Shown in pieces: positions 1 through 7,392 of a DNA stretch of 11,129 nt. Under the pieces are notes generated by a model. The model searched no databases. It worked only from the letters and a program-made list of their open reading frames with translations, and was not told the origin of the DNA. The stretch is from positions 1-11,129 of the forward strand of contig SKPS01000021.1 of NCBI GenBank assembly GCA_007119395.1, written 5' to 3'. Origin of the DNA: Lentimicrobiaceae bacterium (GTDB taxonomy: Bacteria; Bacteroidota; Bacteroidia; Bacteroidales; SKPS01). Both the position numbers and the translations under genes were made by a program. Within the stretch, counting starts at the first letter, position 1; every line of letters starts with the position of its first letter.

Positions 1-1595
1 AAACCACCTATGTGTTTTCGGTTCGGCGCTCTTACCTCCAGTTCCTCTTCAGAGCCCTTGAACTCCCCTTTCTGCCCACCTATACAGATTACCAGTTCAA
101 AGTGAGAACACAATTCGACTCGCGAAACGAACTCACACTCCTCAGCATCGGAGCACTCGACAGGTTCTCGCTGAACACGTTCATTGAAGATCCAACCGAA
201 GAACAAGCCTATTTCCTTGGTTTCATCCCTGTCAACAACCAATGGAACTATGCCATCGGTGCAGTGTATCGTCGCTTTGGTGAAAACGGAACCGACACCT
301 GGGTGATCAGCAGAAACATGCTCGACAACCAACAGATCAAATATGCTGATAACGACGACTCCTCGCCTGAAAACCTGGTGCTTGATTATAACTCTCAGGA
401 GATAGAAAACAAACTGCGCTACGAACGCAGAACCCGCGTTGGACAATACGATGTGCTGGCCGGTGGTGGGCTCGAATATGCCAGGTACTCCAACAACACC
501 TTTCAGAGAACCATTGCCCCGGGTGAGGTGGTGTCGCTGAATTACGATTCATTCCTTGACATGTTCAAGTGGAGCGGTTTTGCACAGATTTCAGGCAGCT
601 TCCTTCAGGGCAACAAGCTGATGCTCTCTGCCGGATTCAGGGTGGATGGCAACAGCTACTCGGAGCAGATGGCGAACCCGTTGAAACAGTTCAGCCCCAG
701 ATTTTCAGCATCGTATCAGTTCCTGCCAAAATGGTTTGCTAACTTCAATACCGGCAGATTTTTCCAGTTACCACCCTACACCACACTCGGCTTCCGTGAC
801 AACGATGGCGTATTGGTAAACAAGCGCAATGAGCTCACATACATCCGTGCCGACCATCTGGTGGCCGGGGTTGAATACAACAGAACATCCAACTCAAAAA
901 TCTCCCTTGAAGGGTTTTGGAAGGGGTATGCCAACTACATGTTTTCAGTAAGAGACTCAGTGTCATTGGCAAGCAAAGGAGCTGATTTCGGCACCTTCGG
1001 CGACGAAGAGGTAACCAGCACATCAGAAGGGAGAGCCTATGGCTTGGAGCTGTTGGTCAGAGAAAGGGACCTCAACGGCTTTAACGTCATCCTCTCATAC
1101 ACCTTCGTGCGCAGTGAATTCCTTGAGCGGGGAAGTTATGTGCCCACGGCTTGGGACAACAGGCACCTTCTGAACCTCCTGGTGCAGCGAAGCTTCCAGA
1201 AGTGGGACGTGGGGTTCCGTTGGCGACTGGTTGGCGGAACGCCTTACACCCCGCTGGATGCAGAGTACTCTGCTCGCATCGATGTATGGAACACCAACTT
1301 CAGAGGTTACCCTGATTTTAGCAGATACAACCAGGAACGACTCAGAGAGGCACATCAACTCGACATCAGAGTAGATCGCGCATTCTATTTCGACAACTGG
1401 ACCATGATGCTCTATCTCGACATCCAAAACGTCTATAACTTCAATGCTGACTCACCTCCGGTATATGTTCTGGATACCGACGAAAACGGGATGCCGCGCA
1501 TCGACCCGCTCAACCCTGACCGGTACGTGCTCAACCAACTGGTGTTGCAAAACGGTACCATCCTGCCTACTGTGGGCATCATTATAGAATTTTAG
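1..1595 (+). CDS. TonB-dependent receptor, 3'-terminal part (5' end outside window)
   Basis: Outer-membrane beta-barrel transporter that takes up a ligand using energy passed from TonB-ExbBD. The reading frame is already open at the left edge (first whole codon at base 3), so the GTG at 12 is not the real start; the N-terminal carboxypeptidase-like region and plug domain lie upstream. The roughly 530 visible residues are barrel: alternating aromatic and polar strands, a start resembling RRSYLQFLFRALELPFLPTY that recurs in Bacteroidota receptors, the late YVPTAWDNRHLLNLL segment typical of these barrels, and a final strand ending in phenylalanine (TVGIIIEF), the usual outer-membrane assembly signal. 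No frameshift or internal stop is seen. The ligand cannot be read from this part. A small lipoprotein gene follows after 38 nt on the same strand, so the two are probably co-transcribed. The family call is secure; the substrate is unknown. Confidence 0.93.
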   Translation, partial: TTYVFSVRRSYLQFLFRALELPFLPTYTDYQFKVRTQFDSRNELTLLSIGALDRFSLNTFIEDPTEEQAYFLGFIPVNNQWNYAIGAVYRRFGENGTDTWVISRNMLDNQQIKYADNDDSSPENLVLDYNSQEIENKLRYERRTRVGQYDVLAGGGLEYARYSNNTFQRTIAPGEVVSLNYDSFLDMFKWSGFAQISGSFLQGNKLMLSAGFRVDGNSYSEQMANPLKQFSPRFSASYQFLPKWFANFNTGRFFQLPPYTTLGFRDNDGVLVNKRNELTYIRADHLVAGVEYNRTSNSKISLEGFWKGYANYMFSVRDSVSLASKGADFGTFGDEEVTSTSEGRAYGLELLVRERDLNGFNVILSYTFVRSEFLERGSYVPTAWDNRHLLNLLVQRSFQKWDVGFRWRLVGGTPYTPLDAEYSARIDVWNTNFRGYPDFSRYNQERLREAHQLDIRVDRAFYFDNWTMMLYLDIQNVYNFNADSPPVYVLDTDENGMPRIDPLNPDRYVLNQLVLQNGTILPTVGIIIEF

Positions 1596-1633
1596 TTTTT
1601 TCTTATCTTTAACCCGTCCAATTATTTCATACC

Positions 1634-2431
1634 ATGAAAACAACAGCCATACATCAGACCCAATCCAACACCTTCCCAAGGGTTGTCATTACCAGTGTAG
1701 TGATATTGGCATTGCTTGCATCATTCGCTTTGATGCAGGGGTGCCGTGGAAACAGACCCTATTCTGACACCACCCCACCTGAGCACTTCACCTATCTGCC
1801 TGATACCACGGGCATCCCCATGGAACTCCATTTCACCCGGGGGCGTTACCACAACCACCCTTTGATGGCCTTCTGGATAGAAGACACTGCCGGCAATTAC
1901 CTTAGAACACTTTATGTAGCTGTCTCCATCGGAAAAGGTGAATTTCGCTATGGATCAGCAGAAGAGGGGTTCTGGAAACCGGGAGAGATACAACGCCCTT
2001 CAGCCCTGCCATACTGGGGCCATCGCCGGGGAGTGGAAAATGAGTATGGAAACATGATCCCCTCACCAAAGCACCCGATGCCTGACGCCATGACCGGCCC
2101 AACACCAAAACGTAATTTTATCATCCATACCAATACAGGCACTCCTTTGCCCCAACAATTTGTGGTGAAAATGGAGATCAACCAAACATGGGACTTTAAC
2201 GAATACTGGACCAACAACAAGTTTCCCGGCAACGAAGAGTACATGACTTCGTGCCAGCCTGCACTGGTCTATAAAGCTGTGGTGGACCTTGAAAGCAAGC
2301 AGAAGGAGTACCAGATGGAGGCCATTGGCCACAGCCACTACGATGGCAGCGATGGAAGTCTGACCACAGACCTGAGCACAATCACCACTGCCCTCGATAT
2401 TGCAAGAGAAGTAAAAGTGGTGTTCCCTTAA
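1634..2431 (+). CDS. Lipoprotein resembling DUF2271 proteins
   Basis: A 265-residue predicted lipoprotein. The N-terminus has a hydrophobic segment at about residues 17-33 followed by LMQGC, an imperfect but plausible lipobox, so the mature protein would be attached by its cysteine to an envelope membrane. The body has a motif like MAFWIEDTAGNYLRTLYV (about residues 78-95) and a later DAMTGPTPK segment. Both recall DUF2271, a family of periplasmic proteins of unknown function; I assign it from memory of the motif pattern, so this is moderate. The mature part is rich in histidines near acidic or aromatic residues (HNHP, GHRR, GHSHYDGSDG), which could bind metal, but this is inference. It follows a TonB-dependent receptor closely and has no convincing promoter of its own, suggesting a shared uptake or redox role. 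The stop lies 23 nt from the opposing pcm stop, with no clear terminator between. Confidence 0.75.
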   Translation: MKTTAIHQTQSNTFPRVVITSVVILALLASFALMQGCRGNRPYSDTTPPEHFTYLPDTTGIPMELHFTRGRYHNHPLMAFWIEDTAGNYLRTLYVAVSIGKGEFRYGSAEEGFWKPGEIQRPSALPYWGHRRGVENEYGNMIPSPKHPMPDAMTGPTPKRNFIIHTNTGTPLPQQFVVKMEINQTWDFNEYWTNNKFPGNEEYMTSCQPALVYKAVVDLESKQKEYQMEAIGHSHYDGSDGSLTTDLSTITTALDIAREVKVVFP

Positions 2432-2454
2432 TTCATGGTAATGGAGGCCTGTTC

Positions 2455-3102
2455 CTACAGGTCGTTTGCTTTGTCTTTCAACAGAGGCACAAAACGAAAC
2501 GCACCATGCTGCTCCCTTTTGTAGGCATTGGTATCGGTACGTATAATACGCAACATGGTTTGGCTCTCCTGGCCAACAGGTATCACCAAACAGCCACCCA
2601 CTTTAAGCTGCGACAGCAACGCATCAGGCACTTCCGGTGCACCTGCTGTAACAATAATGCTGTCGAATGGCGTAAACGCCGGCAACCCTTTGTACCCATC
2701 GCCATAAAAAAACCGGGGCCTGTAACCAATCGTCGGAAGAAATGCCTTGGTACGTTCAAACAACTGACGTTGCCGCTCAATGGTGTACACTTTCGCCTTC
2801 AGCTCCAACAGTACACACGCCTGGTAACCACTCCCGGTACCAATCTCCAGCACCTTGTGGCCAGGCTCTACCGATAGCAACTCCGCCATAAACGCAACCG
2901 TATAGGGCTGTGAAATGGTCTGTCCCGAACCAATAGGGAAAGGCTTGTCCTGGTATGCAAACTCAACAAATGAGGAGTCTAAAAACAGATGGCGGGGAAT
3001 GGTGCCAATCGCATCCAGTACTTCCCTTTGCGTGATCCCTTTCTGCTGTATCTCCTGCACCAACCGCCGGCGCATCCCCTGATGTCTGTAGCTGTCTGTC
3101 AT
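2455..3102 (-). CDS. pcm: Protein-L-isoaspartate O-methyltransferase
   Basis: SAM-dependent methyltransferase that methylates L-isoaspartyl residues in age-damaged proteins, starting their repair to aspartate; acts in the cytoplasm. The 215-residue product has the family signatures: GSGQTISQPY (residues 58-67, substrate side), VLEIGTGSGYQ (84-94, SAM-binding glycine-rich loop) and a later VIPVG segment. Length fits the usual 205-220 residues. The frame stays open upstream to a methionine at 3183, but those 27 extra residues would cross a promoter-like region and do not look like the family; the ATG at 3102 gives MTDSYRHQG followed by the expected helix, so I chose it. A TAnnTTTG -7 element sits only 5 nt before this ATG, so the transcript may be nearly leaderless. 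The gene is divergent from the dehydrogenase operon and convergent with the upstream lipoprotein gene. Confidence 0.95.
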   Translation of the reverse strand: MTDSYRHQGMRRRLVQEIQQKGITQREVLDAIGTIPRHLFLDSSFVEFAYQDKPFPIGSGQTISQPYTVAFMAELLSVEPGHKVLEIGTGSGYQACVLLELKAKVYTIERQRQLFERTKAFLPTIGYRPRFFYGDGYKGLPAFTPFDSIIVTAGAPEVPDALLSQLKVGGCLVIPVGQESQTMLRIIRTDTNAYKREQHGAFRFVPLLKDKANDL

Positions 3103-3107
3103 GGTTG

Positions 3108-3115
3108 CAAAAATA
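3108..3115 (-). promoter_or_regulatory. Possible -7 promoter element for pcm
   Basis: Read on the minus strand this is TATTTTTG followed by CA, matching the Bacteroidota -7 consensus TAnnTTTG. The 12-nt string TGTATTTTTGCA is identical to the one in the tRNA-Leu promoter. No good TTTG lies 19-21 nt upstream (only GTTC at 21 nt), so the -33 part is weak. It would place the transcription start within a few nucleotides of the pcm ATG. Confidence 0.5.
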
Positions 3116-3145
3116 CATATTTGATCATATATCACTGAACACAAC

Positions 3146-3176
3146 TTGGTGCGGTGGAAAAAAAAGAGTAATTTTG
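3146..3176 (+). promoter_or_regulatory. Bacteroidota-type promoter of the glycan operon
   Basis: TTG at 3146-3148, a 20-nt spacer, then TAATTTTG at 3169-3176, followed by CA. This fits the TTTG / TAnnTTTG (-33/-7) pattern with the normal 19-21 nt spacing. Transcription would begin near 3181-3183, leaving a short leader before the ATG at 3196. It reads into the dehydrogenase, lipoprotein and sugar transferase genes. Confidence 0.72.
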
Positions 3177-3195
3177 CAGACAAATTACAAGTAAC

Positions 3196-4161
3196 ATGCT
3201 AAAAATTGGAGTTTTAGGAGCTGGTCATTTGGGAAGAATTCACCTGAATTGTATTCGCGAAATCAACAACTATGATCTGGTTGGCTTTTATGATATCAAC
3301 GATGAAATACGTCATAACGTTGAAAGCCAGATGGAAATCAAAGGGTATGACTCTATTGAAGAGTTGATTGAGGCGGTGGATGTGGTAGACATTGTCACAC
3401 CCACTATCTCACACTTTCATTATGCTTCCATGGCGCTCAACAACGCCAAGCATGTGTTTATAGAGAAGCCGTTGGTGACCTCACCCACAGAAGCACGACA
3501 ACTGGTTGAAATTGCCGAAAAGTGCAACACCAAAGTACAGGTTGGTCATGTAGAGCGCTTCAACCCTGCCTTTCTGGCGGCGGCACCTTTTGTCAGCAAC
3601 CCAATGTTTATTGAAGCACATAGGTTGTCACCGTTTAACCCCAGGGGAACCGATGTGCCAGTGATCCTTGACTTGATGATCCACGACATCGATATCGTGC
3701 TAGCCACTGTGAAATCACCGCTGAAATCAGTCAGCGCCAGTGGAGTGGCCGTAATATCCGATCAACCCGATATCGCCAACGCACGGCTCGAGTTCCAGAA
3801 CGGATGCGTGGCAAACCTTACGGCAAGCCGCATCTCAATGAAAAAGATGCGTAAAACCCGCTTCTTCCAGAAAGATGCCTATATCGCAGTGGATTTCCTT
3901 GAGAAAAAATGCGAAATCATCAGAATGGATGAGATCGATGAGATGCCCGAAGACCCCATGGCAATGGTGTTCGACCCGGGCAATGGCAACTCCCTGAAAA
4001 GAGTGTACGTGGAACACCCACAGATCCCCTCTGTAAATGCCATTAAAATGGAGCTCGAAAGCTTTTATCAGGCCATTATCAATAATTCCACCCCATCGGT
4101 TACAATTAATGATGGATGCAATGCGTTAGATGTTGCATACCAGATCCTCGAAAAAATTTAA
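3196..4161 (+). CDS. Gfo/Idh/MocA-family oxidoreductase (possible nucleotide-sugar dehydrogenase)
   Basis: An NAD(P)-dependent sugar-type oxidoreductase of 321 residues, a normal length for the family. The N-terminal Rossmann fold opens with GxGxxG (G8, G10, G13). The family EKP motif is at 90-92, with K91 the expected active-site lysine. VGHVERFNPA (116-125) and LDLMIHDID (158-166, with H163) follow in the substrate-binding half. The VGHVERFNPA string recalls UDP-GlcNAc 3-dehydrogenases of the GnnA type, but no partner aminotransferase is in view, so the substrate is a guess. It is the first gene of an operon: a good promoter lies 20 nt upstream, and a lipoprotein gene starts 19 nt after its stop, followed by a sugar-phosphate transferase. 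That context favours nucleotide-sugar metabolism for a surface glycan over catabolism. Family sure; substrate not. Confidence 0.9.
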   Translation: MLKIGVLGAGHLGRIHLNCIREINNYDLVGFYDINDEIRHNVESQMEIKGYDSIEELIEAVDVVDIVTPTISHFHYASMALNNAKHVFIEKPLVTSPTEARQLVEIAEKCNTKVQVGHVERFNPAFLAAAPFVSNPMFIEAHRLSPFNPRGTDVPVILDLMIHDIDIVLATVKSPLKSVSASGVAVISDQPDIANARLEFQNGCVANLTASRISMKKMRKTRFFQKDAYIAVDFLEKKCEIIRMDEIDEMPEDPMAMVFDPGNGNSLKRVYVEHPQIPSVNAIKMELESFYQAIINNSTPSVTINDGCNALDVAYQILEKI

Positions 4162-4180
4162 GACATAACACATCATTTCA

Positions 4181-5074
4181 ATGTTACCCTCCATCTCGCA
4201 CCGTTGGTACCGTGAACAATCCATTGTTTGGTTGGTGTCAATTCTTATGTTGATGATCCCGGGCTGCGAATTGTTTGATGACCCTGTAGAAATTCCTGCA
4301 TACATCACCATTGAAGAGATCGATCTCGTGAACAACCCTGATCTGAGCGAAGGATCTCTTTCTAACTACATTGTAGATGCGTGGGTATATGTTGATGATC
4401 AACTGATTGGTGCTTTTGAGTTGCCGGCTACATTCCCTGTGCTTCACAGAGGCGACAAAGAGGTAGCAGTATATGCCGGGGTGTTTCTGAACGGAGTGCG
4501 GGCTACCAGGGTCTACTACCCTTTCTATGCACCCTCTGTACATCAGGTGAGGCTCACACCCGACAGCATCACCACCATTACGCCTGTGGTGAAGTACGAC
4601 AGCCGCATCAAAATGCCATTGCACGAAAGCTTTGAACTGGGTGGTGTACTCTTTGAAGATGGGCCACACAGCCTGGCTGAGCTCACCAAAACAGACCTGT
4701 CCGGTGAAGTATTTGAAGGAAACTATTCCGGTAAAGTGGAACTCAACAAAACCGACTCCATGTTTCACGTTATTTCGGTGCAGGCATATATCCTCCCATC
4801 AGCGGGTGGAAATGTATTTCTGGAACTCGACTACAAAACCGAGGCACCTGTGATGGTAGGACTGTATGCCAACAAGCCGGGTCAGGTGGCAAGGCTCGAT
4901 GTAGCCGGTGTACTCCCTAATGATGAATGGAACAAAGTCTACATCAACCTCACCCCGATCGTCTTCAGAAACAACGATGCACTCGACTTTCGAATATACT
5001 TCACCTCATACCTCCCGGAAGACCAGAAAGAGGCTGCCGTGCTGTTTGACAACATCAAACTAATTCACTTCTAA
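4181..5074 (+). CDS. Uncharacterised lipoprotein of the glycan operon
   Basis: A 297-residue predicted lipoprotein that I cannot assign to a named family. A charged N-terminus, a hydrophobic stretch at about residues 15-27 and the lipobox MIPGC put the lipidated cysteine at residue 29. The mature part begins with acidic residues (ELFDD) and is predicted mostly beta: a first half of about 110 residues ending near TPDSITTITPVVKYD, then a segment from about residue 145 with the look of a jelly-roll carbohydrate-binding-like domain (ESFELG at its start, AVLFDNIKLIHF at its end). The ending FDNIKL resembles the last strand of many beta-sandwich modules; this is only a visual impression. It lies 19 nt after the dehydrogenase and 19 nt before the sugar transferase, so it is almost certainly co-transcribed with them. 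It could be an envelope accessory for the glycan, but nothing proves this. Confidence 0.85.
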   Translation: MLPSISHRWYREQSIVWLVSILMLMIPGCELFDDPVEIPAYITIEEIDLVNNPDLSEGSLSNYIVDAWVYVDDQLIGAFELPATFPVLHRGDKEVAVYAGVFLNGVRATRVYYPFYAPSVHQVRLTPDSITTITPVVKYDSRIKMPLHESFELGGVLFEDGPHSLAELTKTDLSGEVFEGNYSGKVELNKTDSMFHVISVQAYILPSAGGNVFLELDYKTEAPVMVGLYANKPGQVARLDVAGVLPNDEWNKVYINLTPIVFRNNDALDFRIYFTSYLPEDQKEAAVLFDNIKLIHF

Positions 5075-5093
5075 GAGAACAAACCACATCGCC

Positions 5094-6515
5094 ATGGGTC
5101 GAAAAACAAGAGAGACCATAAAATTTATGTTGGCTGACCTGTTTGCTGCTGCCATGGCATGGGGGCTGTTTTTCATATACCGGAAACAGCTTGTTGAACC
5201 CGATATCTTTCAACGTTTTCACGATGTTTACCAAGACCCGAACCTCTACAAGGGGCTGCTCGTAATTCCGATTGCATGGGTGTGCTACTATACCATCACC
5301 GGCAGCTACCGGAAAATCCTTCGTAAAGCCAGGCTGCGGGAACTCGGACTTACCGCGCTGCAAACAGTTGTAGGTGTTACGGTGATCTTTTTTGTTCTGA
5401 TACTTGACGACATCACCGTAAGCCATTACACCTATTACCAAAGCTATTTCACTCTGCTGGGCCTACATTTCGGTATCACCCTCTTCTTCCGGCTGATCCT
5501 CACCACCATCATCGTGCGGAAAATTCACAGAAGACGCATTGGCTTCAACACCATCATTATTGGCAGCGGAAAAACCGCATTGGATATTTACCAAGAGTTG
5601 GAGAGCCAGCCCATATCATACGGCAACAGACTGATTGGATATGTTCACACCGGAAACGGCAACGGAGAGCACTCCTTATCCGGCCATCTTGAACACTTCG
5701 GCAGCTACCACCGTATCAGGTCGCTGATTCGTGCCTATGAAGTGGAAGAGGTGATCATTGCCCTTGATGAGGAGGAGCAACACCTGGCACGAGACATTAT
5801 CGCGGGCCTGGAAGACACGCCTATCATTCTGAAGATCACCCCAGACCTGCGCGATTTGCTGCTTGGAAGCGTAAAGATGACGGCTATTTTCCACACCCCG
5901 CTCATCGTGATATACCCCGATCTGATGCCGGCCTGGCAGGAGTTTATGAAGAGGGGGATTGACATCAGCGCTTCAGCTCTGGCACTGGTACTGCTCACAC
6001 CGGTTTACCTCGCCATCGCCATGGGTGTGAAACTCACCTCCAAAGGCCCCATCTTTTACCGGCAAGAACGCATCGGACTGTATGGCAAGCCTTTTACCAT
6101 GTACAAGTTCAGGTCGATGTATGTTGATGCCGAAAAAGATGGACCCCAGCTCAGCTCTTCCCATGACAGCCGGATCACCCCTTTCGGGAAGTTCCTGCGA
6201 AAGGTGCGCTTCGACGAACTGCCTCAGTTCTATAATGTTCTCATCGGAGAGATGTCGTTGGTAGGCCCACGCCCTGAAAGAAAATACTATATCGAACGGA
6301 TCGTAAAAACAGCACCACACTACAGGTTACTACACAAAGTGAAGCCCGGCATCACCTCATGGGGTATGGTGAAATATGGCTATGCCGAAACCATTGAACA
6401 GATGATCGAACGAATGAAGTTCGACATCCTGTACATTGAAAATATGTCGTTGGCCACTGACTTTAAAATTTTGATTTACACAGTGCTGATCGTCTTACAG
6501 GGAAGGGGAAAATAA
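5094..6515 (+). CDS. Polyprenyl-phosphate sugar-1-phosphate transferase (initiating glycosyltransferase)
   Basis: Inner-membrane enzyme that transfers a sugar-1-phosphate from a nucleotide sugar to undecaprenyl phosphate, the first step of exopolysaccharide, capsule or O-antigen-like glycan assembly. The 473 residues follow the large WbaP-like layout: hydrophobic segments at about 10-28, 53-69, 90-106 and 116-142, a nucleotide-fold-like middle domain (IIIGSG at 154-159), then the C-terminal catalytic domain from about 285. That domain has the KRGIDI start with a membrane-inserted hydrophobic stretch, YRQERIG (322-328), MYKFRSM (336-342), FDELPQ with the catalytic Asp-Glu pair D374-E375, and GEMSLVGPRPE (385-395). 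All expected key residues are present. The sugar cannot be read from sequence. It is last in the operon; a hairpin begins 5 nt after the stop. Symbol left blank because these enzymes carry many names. Confidence 0.93.
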   Translation: MGRKTRETIKFMLADLFAAAMAWGLFFIYRKQLVEPDIFQRFHDVYQDPNLYKGLLVIPIAWVCYYTITGSYRKILRKARLRELGLTALQTVVGVTVIFFVLILDDITVSHYTYYQSYFTLLGLHFGITLFFRLILTTIIVRKIHRRRIGFNTIIIGSGKTALDIYQELESQPISYGNRLIGYVHTGNGNGEHSLSGHLEHFGSYHRIRSLIRAYEVEEVIIALDEEEQHLARDIIAGLEDTPIILKITPDLRDLLLGSVKMTAIFHTPLIVIYPDLMPAWQEFMKRGIDISASALALVLLTPVYLAIAMGVKLTSKGPIFYRQERIGLYGKPFTMYKFRSMYVDAEKDGPQLSSSHDSRITPFGKFLRKVRFDELPQFYNVLIGEMSLVGPRPERKYYIERIVKTAPHYRLLHKVKPGITSWGMVKYGYAETIEQMIERMKFDILYIENMSLATDFKILIYTVLIVLQGRGK

Positions 6516-6519
6516 AAGT

Positions 6520-6548
6520 CCCTTTCCGCTCATGCATGAGAGAAAGGG
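6520..6548. terminator. Hairpin in the convergent gap, possible terminator
   Basis: CCCTTTC (6520-6526) pairs with GAAAGGG (6542-6548), and between them CTCATGCATGAG (6529-6540) is itself self-complementary, giving a long interrupted stem. It lies 5 nt after the sugar transferase stop. On the plus strand it is not followed by a T run; on the minus strand it is followed by CTTTTATTTT. It may end transcription from either side or protect the operon's 3' end. Confidence 0.5.
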
Positions 6549-6603
6549 TACCGGCATGTTGGGTTCATTCTCCCGGATCACACACTTATAGCAGATCACA
6601 TAA

Positions 6604-6630
6604 CAGAAAAGCCGGCGCAATGGCCGGCTT
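6604..6630 (-). terminator. Rho-independent terminator of the DUF4294 gene
   Basis: Read on the minus strand, AAGCCGGC, a 6-nt loop, then GCCGGCTT gives a perfect 8-bp GC-rich stem, followed by further T residues (TTTTCTG). It begins 5 nt after the DUF4294 stop codon. The plus-strand side lacks a T run after the stem, which fixes the direction. Confidence 0.82.
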
Positions 6631-6635
6631 GGTTA

Positions 6636-7322
6636 TCAGAGTTGCCCATACATAATTCTGAGCACAATGTCTTCGATATCACGATCTTCGCCATATGGGT
6701 CGTATCTCACGCGGAGGTTATATCCGAAAATTCGTCCTATCCCTTGCCAGAAAAAAGCCCTGAAGGTGCCTCTGAGTTCAGCCAGGAGGTCATATCCGGT
6801 GTGGCCGGTTTCTCGGTCGATCAGTTTGAGCAGAATCACCCCCTGGGTGAAGGTGAGCTGTCGCAGCTCTTTGCCAAACTGCGCCTCCAGTTCATCTTCC
6901 ACCTGCTTCATAATCCGACGCCTTTCGCGGTCGCTGGTAACCTGAAGCAGCTTCTCATTGTACTGCTCCATCTTGATGCCGGCAAGCCTTGCGTAAGGAT
7001 AAACCCTTTTCACATTGCGCACCAACCGGTTGTACTGTCGTTGATCACGCCGCGAGCTAAAGGTTTTGGGCGACAACAACACAAAGGGTGCCATACGTTG
7101 AAAGAAAAAGGTATCGCCATCAATGATAACGCACTGCATCAGTCTGGGGTTAGCGCCTTGCTGTCGGGGAGTGGGTGGTTGCCCTTGTTGTGCGAAAAGA
7201 TCCACAGGTAATACAAGCCATGCAGTGAACGCGATGAGGATGCTAAGTGGGAGACGTATCGAGTTGCGCTTCAGACCACGGGCATGCGAAGAGACCGGAT
7301 TGCAGAACAGAGTGGTTTTCAT
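6636..7322 (-). CDS. DUF4294 family protein, exported
   Basis: A 228-residue protein of a Bacteroidota-specific family with no established function. The N-terminus has a long polar and basic region (about 23 residues), a hydrophobic core at about 24-40 and a likely signal-peptidase site after LFA (residue 44), so export to the periplasm is predicted. The core from about residue 60 carries the pattern I associate with DUF4294: VKRVYPYARLAG, a charged helical stretch rich in Arg, Glu and Lys, then LIDRETGHTGYDLLAELRG and FFWQGIGRIFGYNL near the end. It lies 70 nt after clpX on the same strand. A TAGTTTTG -7-like box in that gap could give it a promoter of its own, or it may be read from the clpX transcript. 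A clear terminator follows. Family call good; role unknown. Confidence 0.85.
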   Translation of the reverse strand: MKTTLFCNPVSSHARGLKRNSIRLPLSILIAFTAWLVLPVDLFAQQGQPPTPRQQGANPRLMQCVIIDGDTFFFQRMAPFVLLSPKTFSSRRDQRQYNRLVRNVKRVYPYARLAGIKMEQYNEKLLQVTSDRERRRIMKQVEDELEAQFGKELRQLTFTQGVILLKLIDRETGHTGYDLLAELRGTFRAFFWQGIGRIFGYNLRVRYDPYGEDRDIEDIVLRIMYGQL

Positions 7323-7348
7323 GACCTAATGATTTGGTACAACAAAAA

Positions 7349-7356
7349 CAAAACTA
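7349..7356 (-). promoter_or_regulatory. Weak -7-like element before the DUF4294 gene
   Basis: TAGTTTTG on the minus strand, matching TAnnTTTG, 26 nt before the start codon in the clpX-DUF4294 gap. It is not followed by CA like the other three sites, and I see no TTTG or TTG 19-21 nt upstream, so it may be chance in an A/T-rich stretch. Confidence 0.3.
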
Positions 7357-7392
7357 GTCCAAGTATTATGCCATGAATCCGCCCTTTGGCAG

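Noticed and set aside
1604..1611. TATCTTTA before the DUF2271-like lipoprotein
   Set aside because: It misses the final G of the -7 consensus and has no -33 element; co-transcription with the receptor is simpler.
2448..2461. Small hairpin CCTGT-TCCT-ACAGG between the DUF2271-like gene and pcm
   Set aside because: Only 5 bp, with no T run, and it overlaps the pcm stop codon; too weak to call a terminator.
3103..3183. 27-residue N-terminal extension of Pcm
   Set aside because: It runs through the divergent promoter region and does not look like the family; the ATG at 3102 gives a normal length.
4238..4768. 176-codon open frame on the minus strand inside the lipoprotein gene
   Set aside because: It is antisense to a gene with a clear lipobox and operon context, and its translation resembles no family I know.
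6642..7211. 189-codon open frame on the plus strand opposite the DUF4294 gene
   Set aside because: The minus-strand frame has a signal peptide, a family match and its own terminator; the plus-strand frame has none of these.
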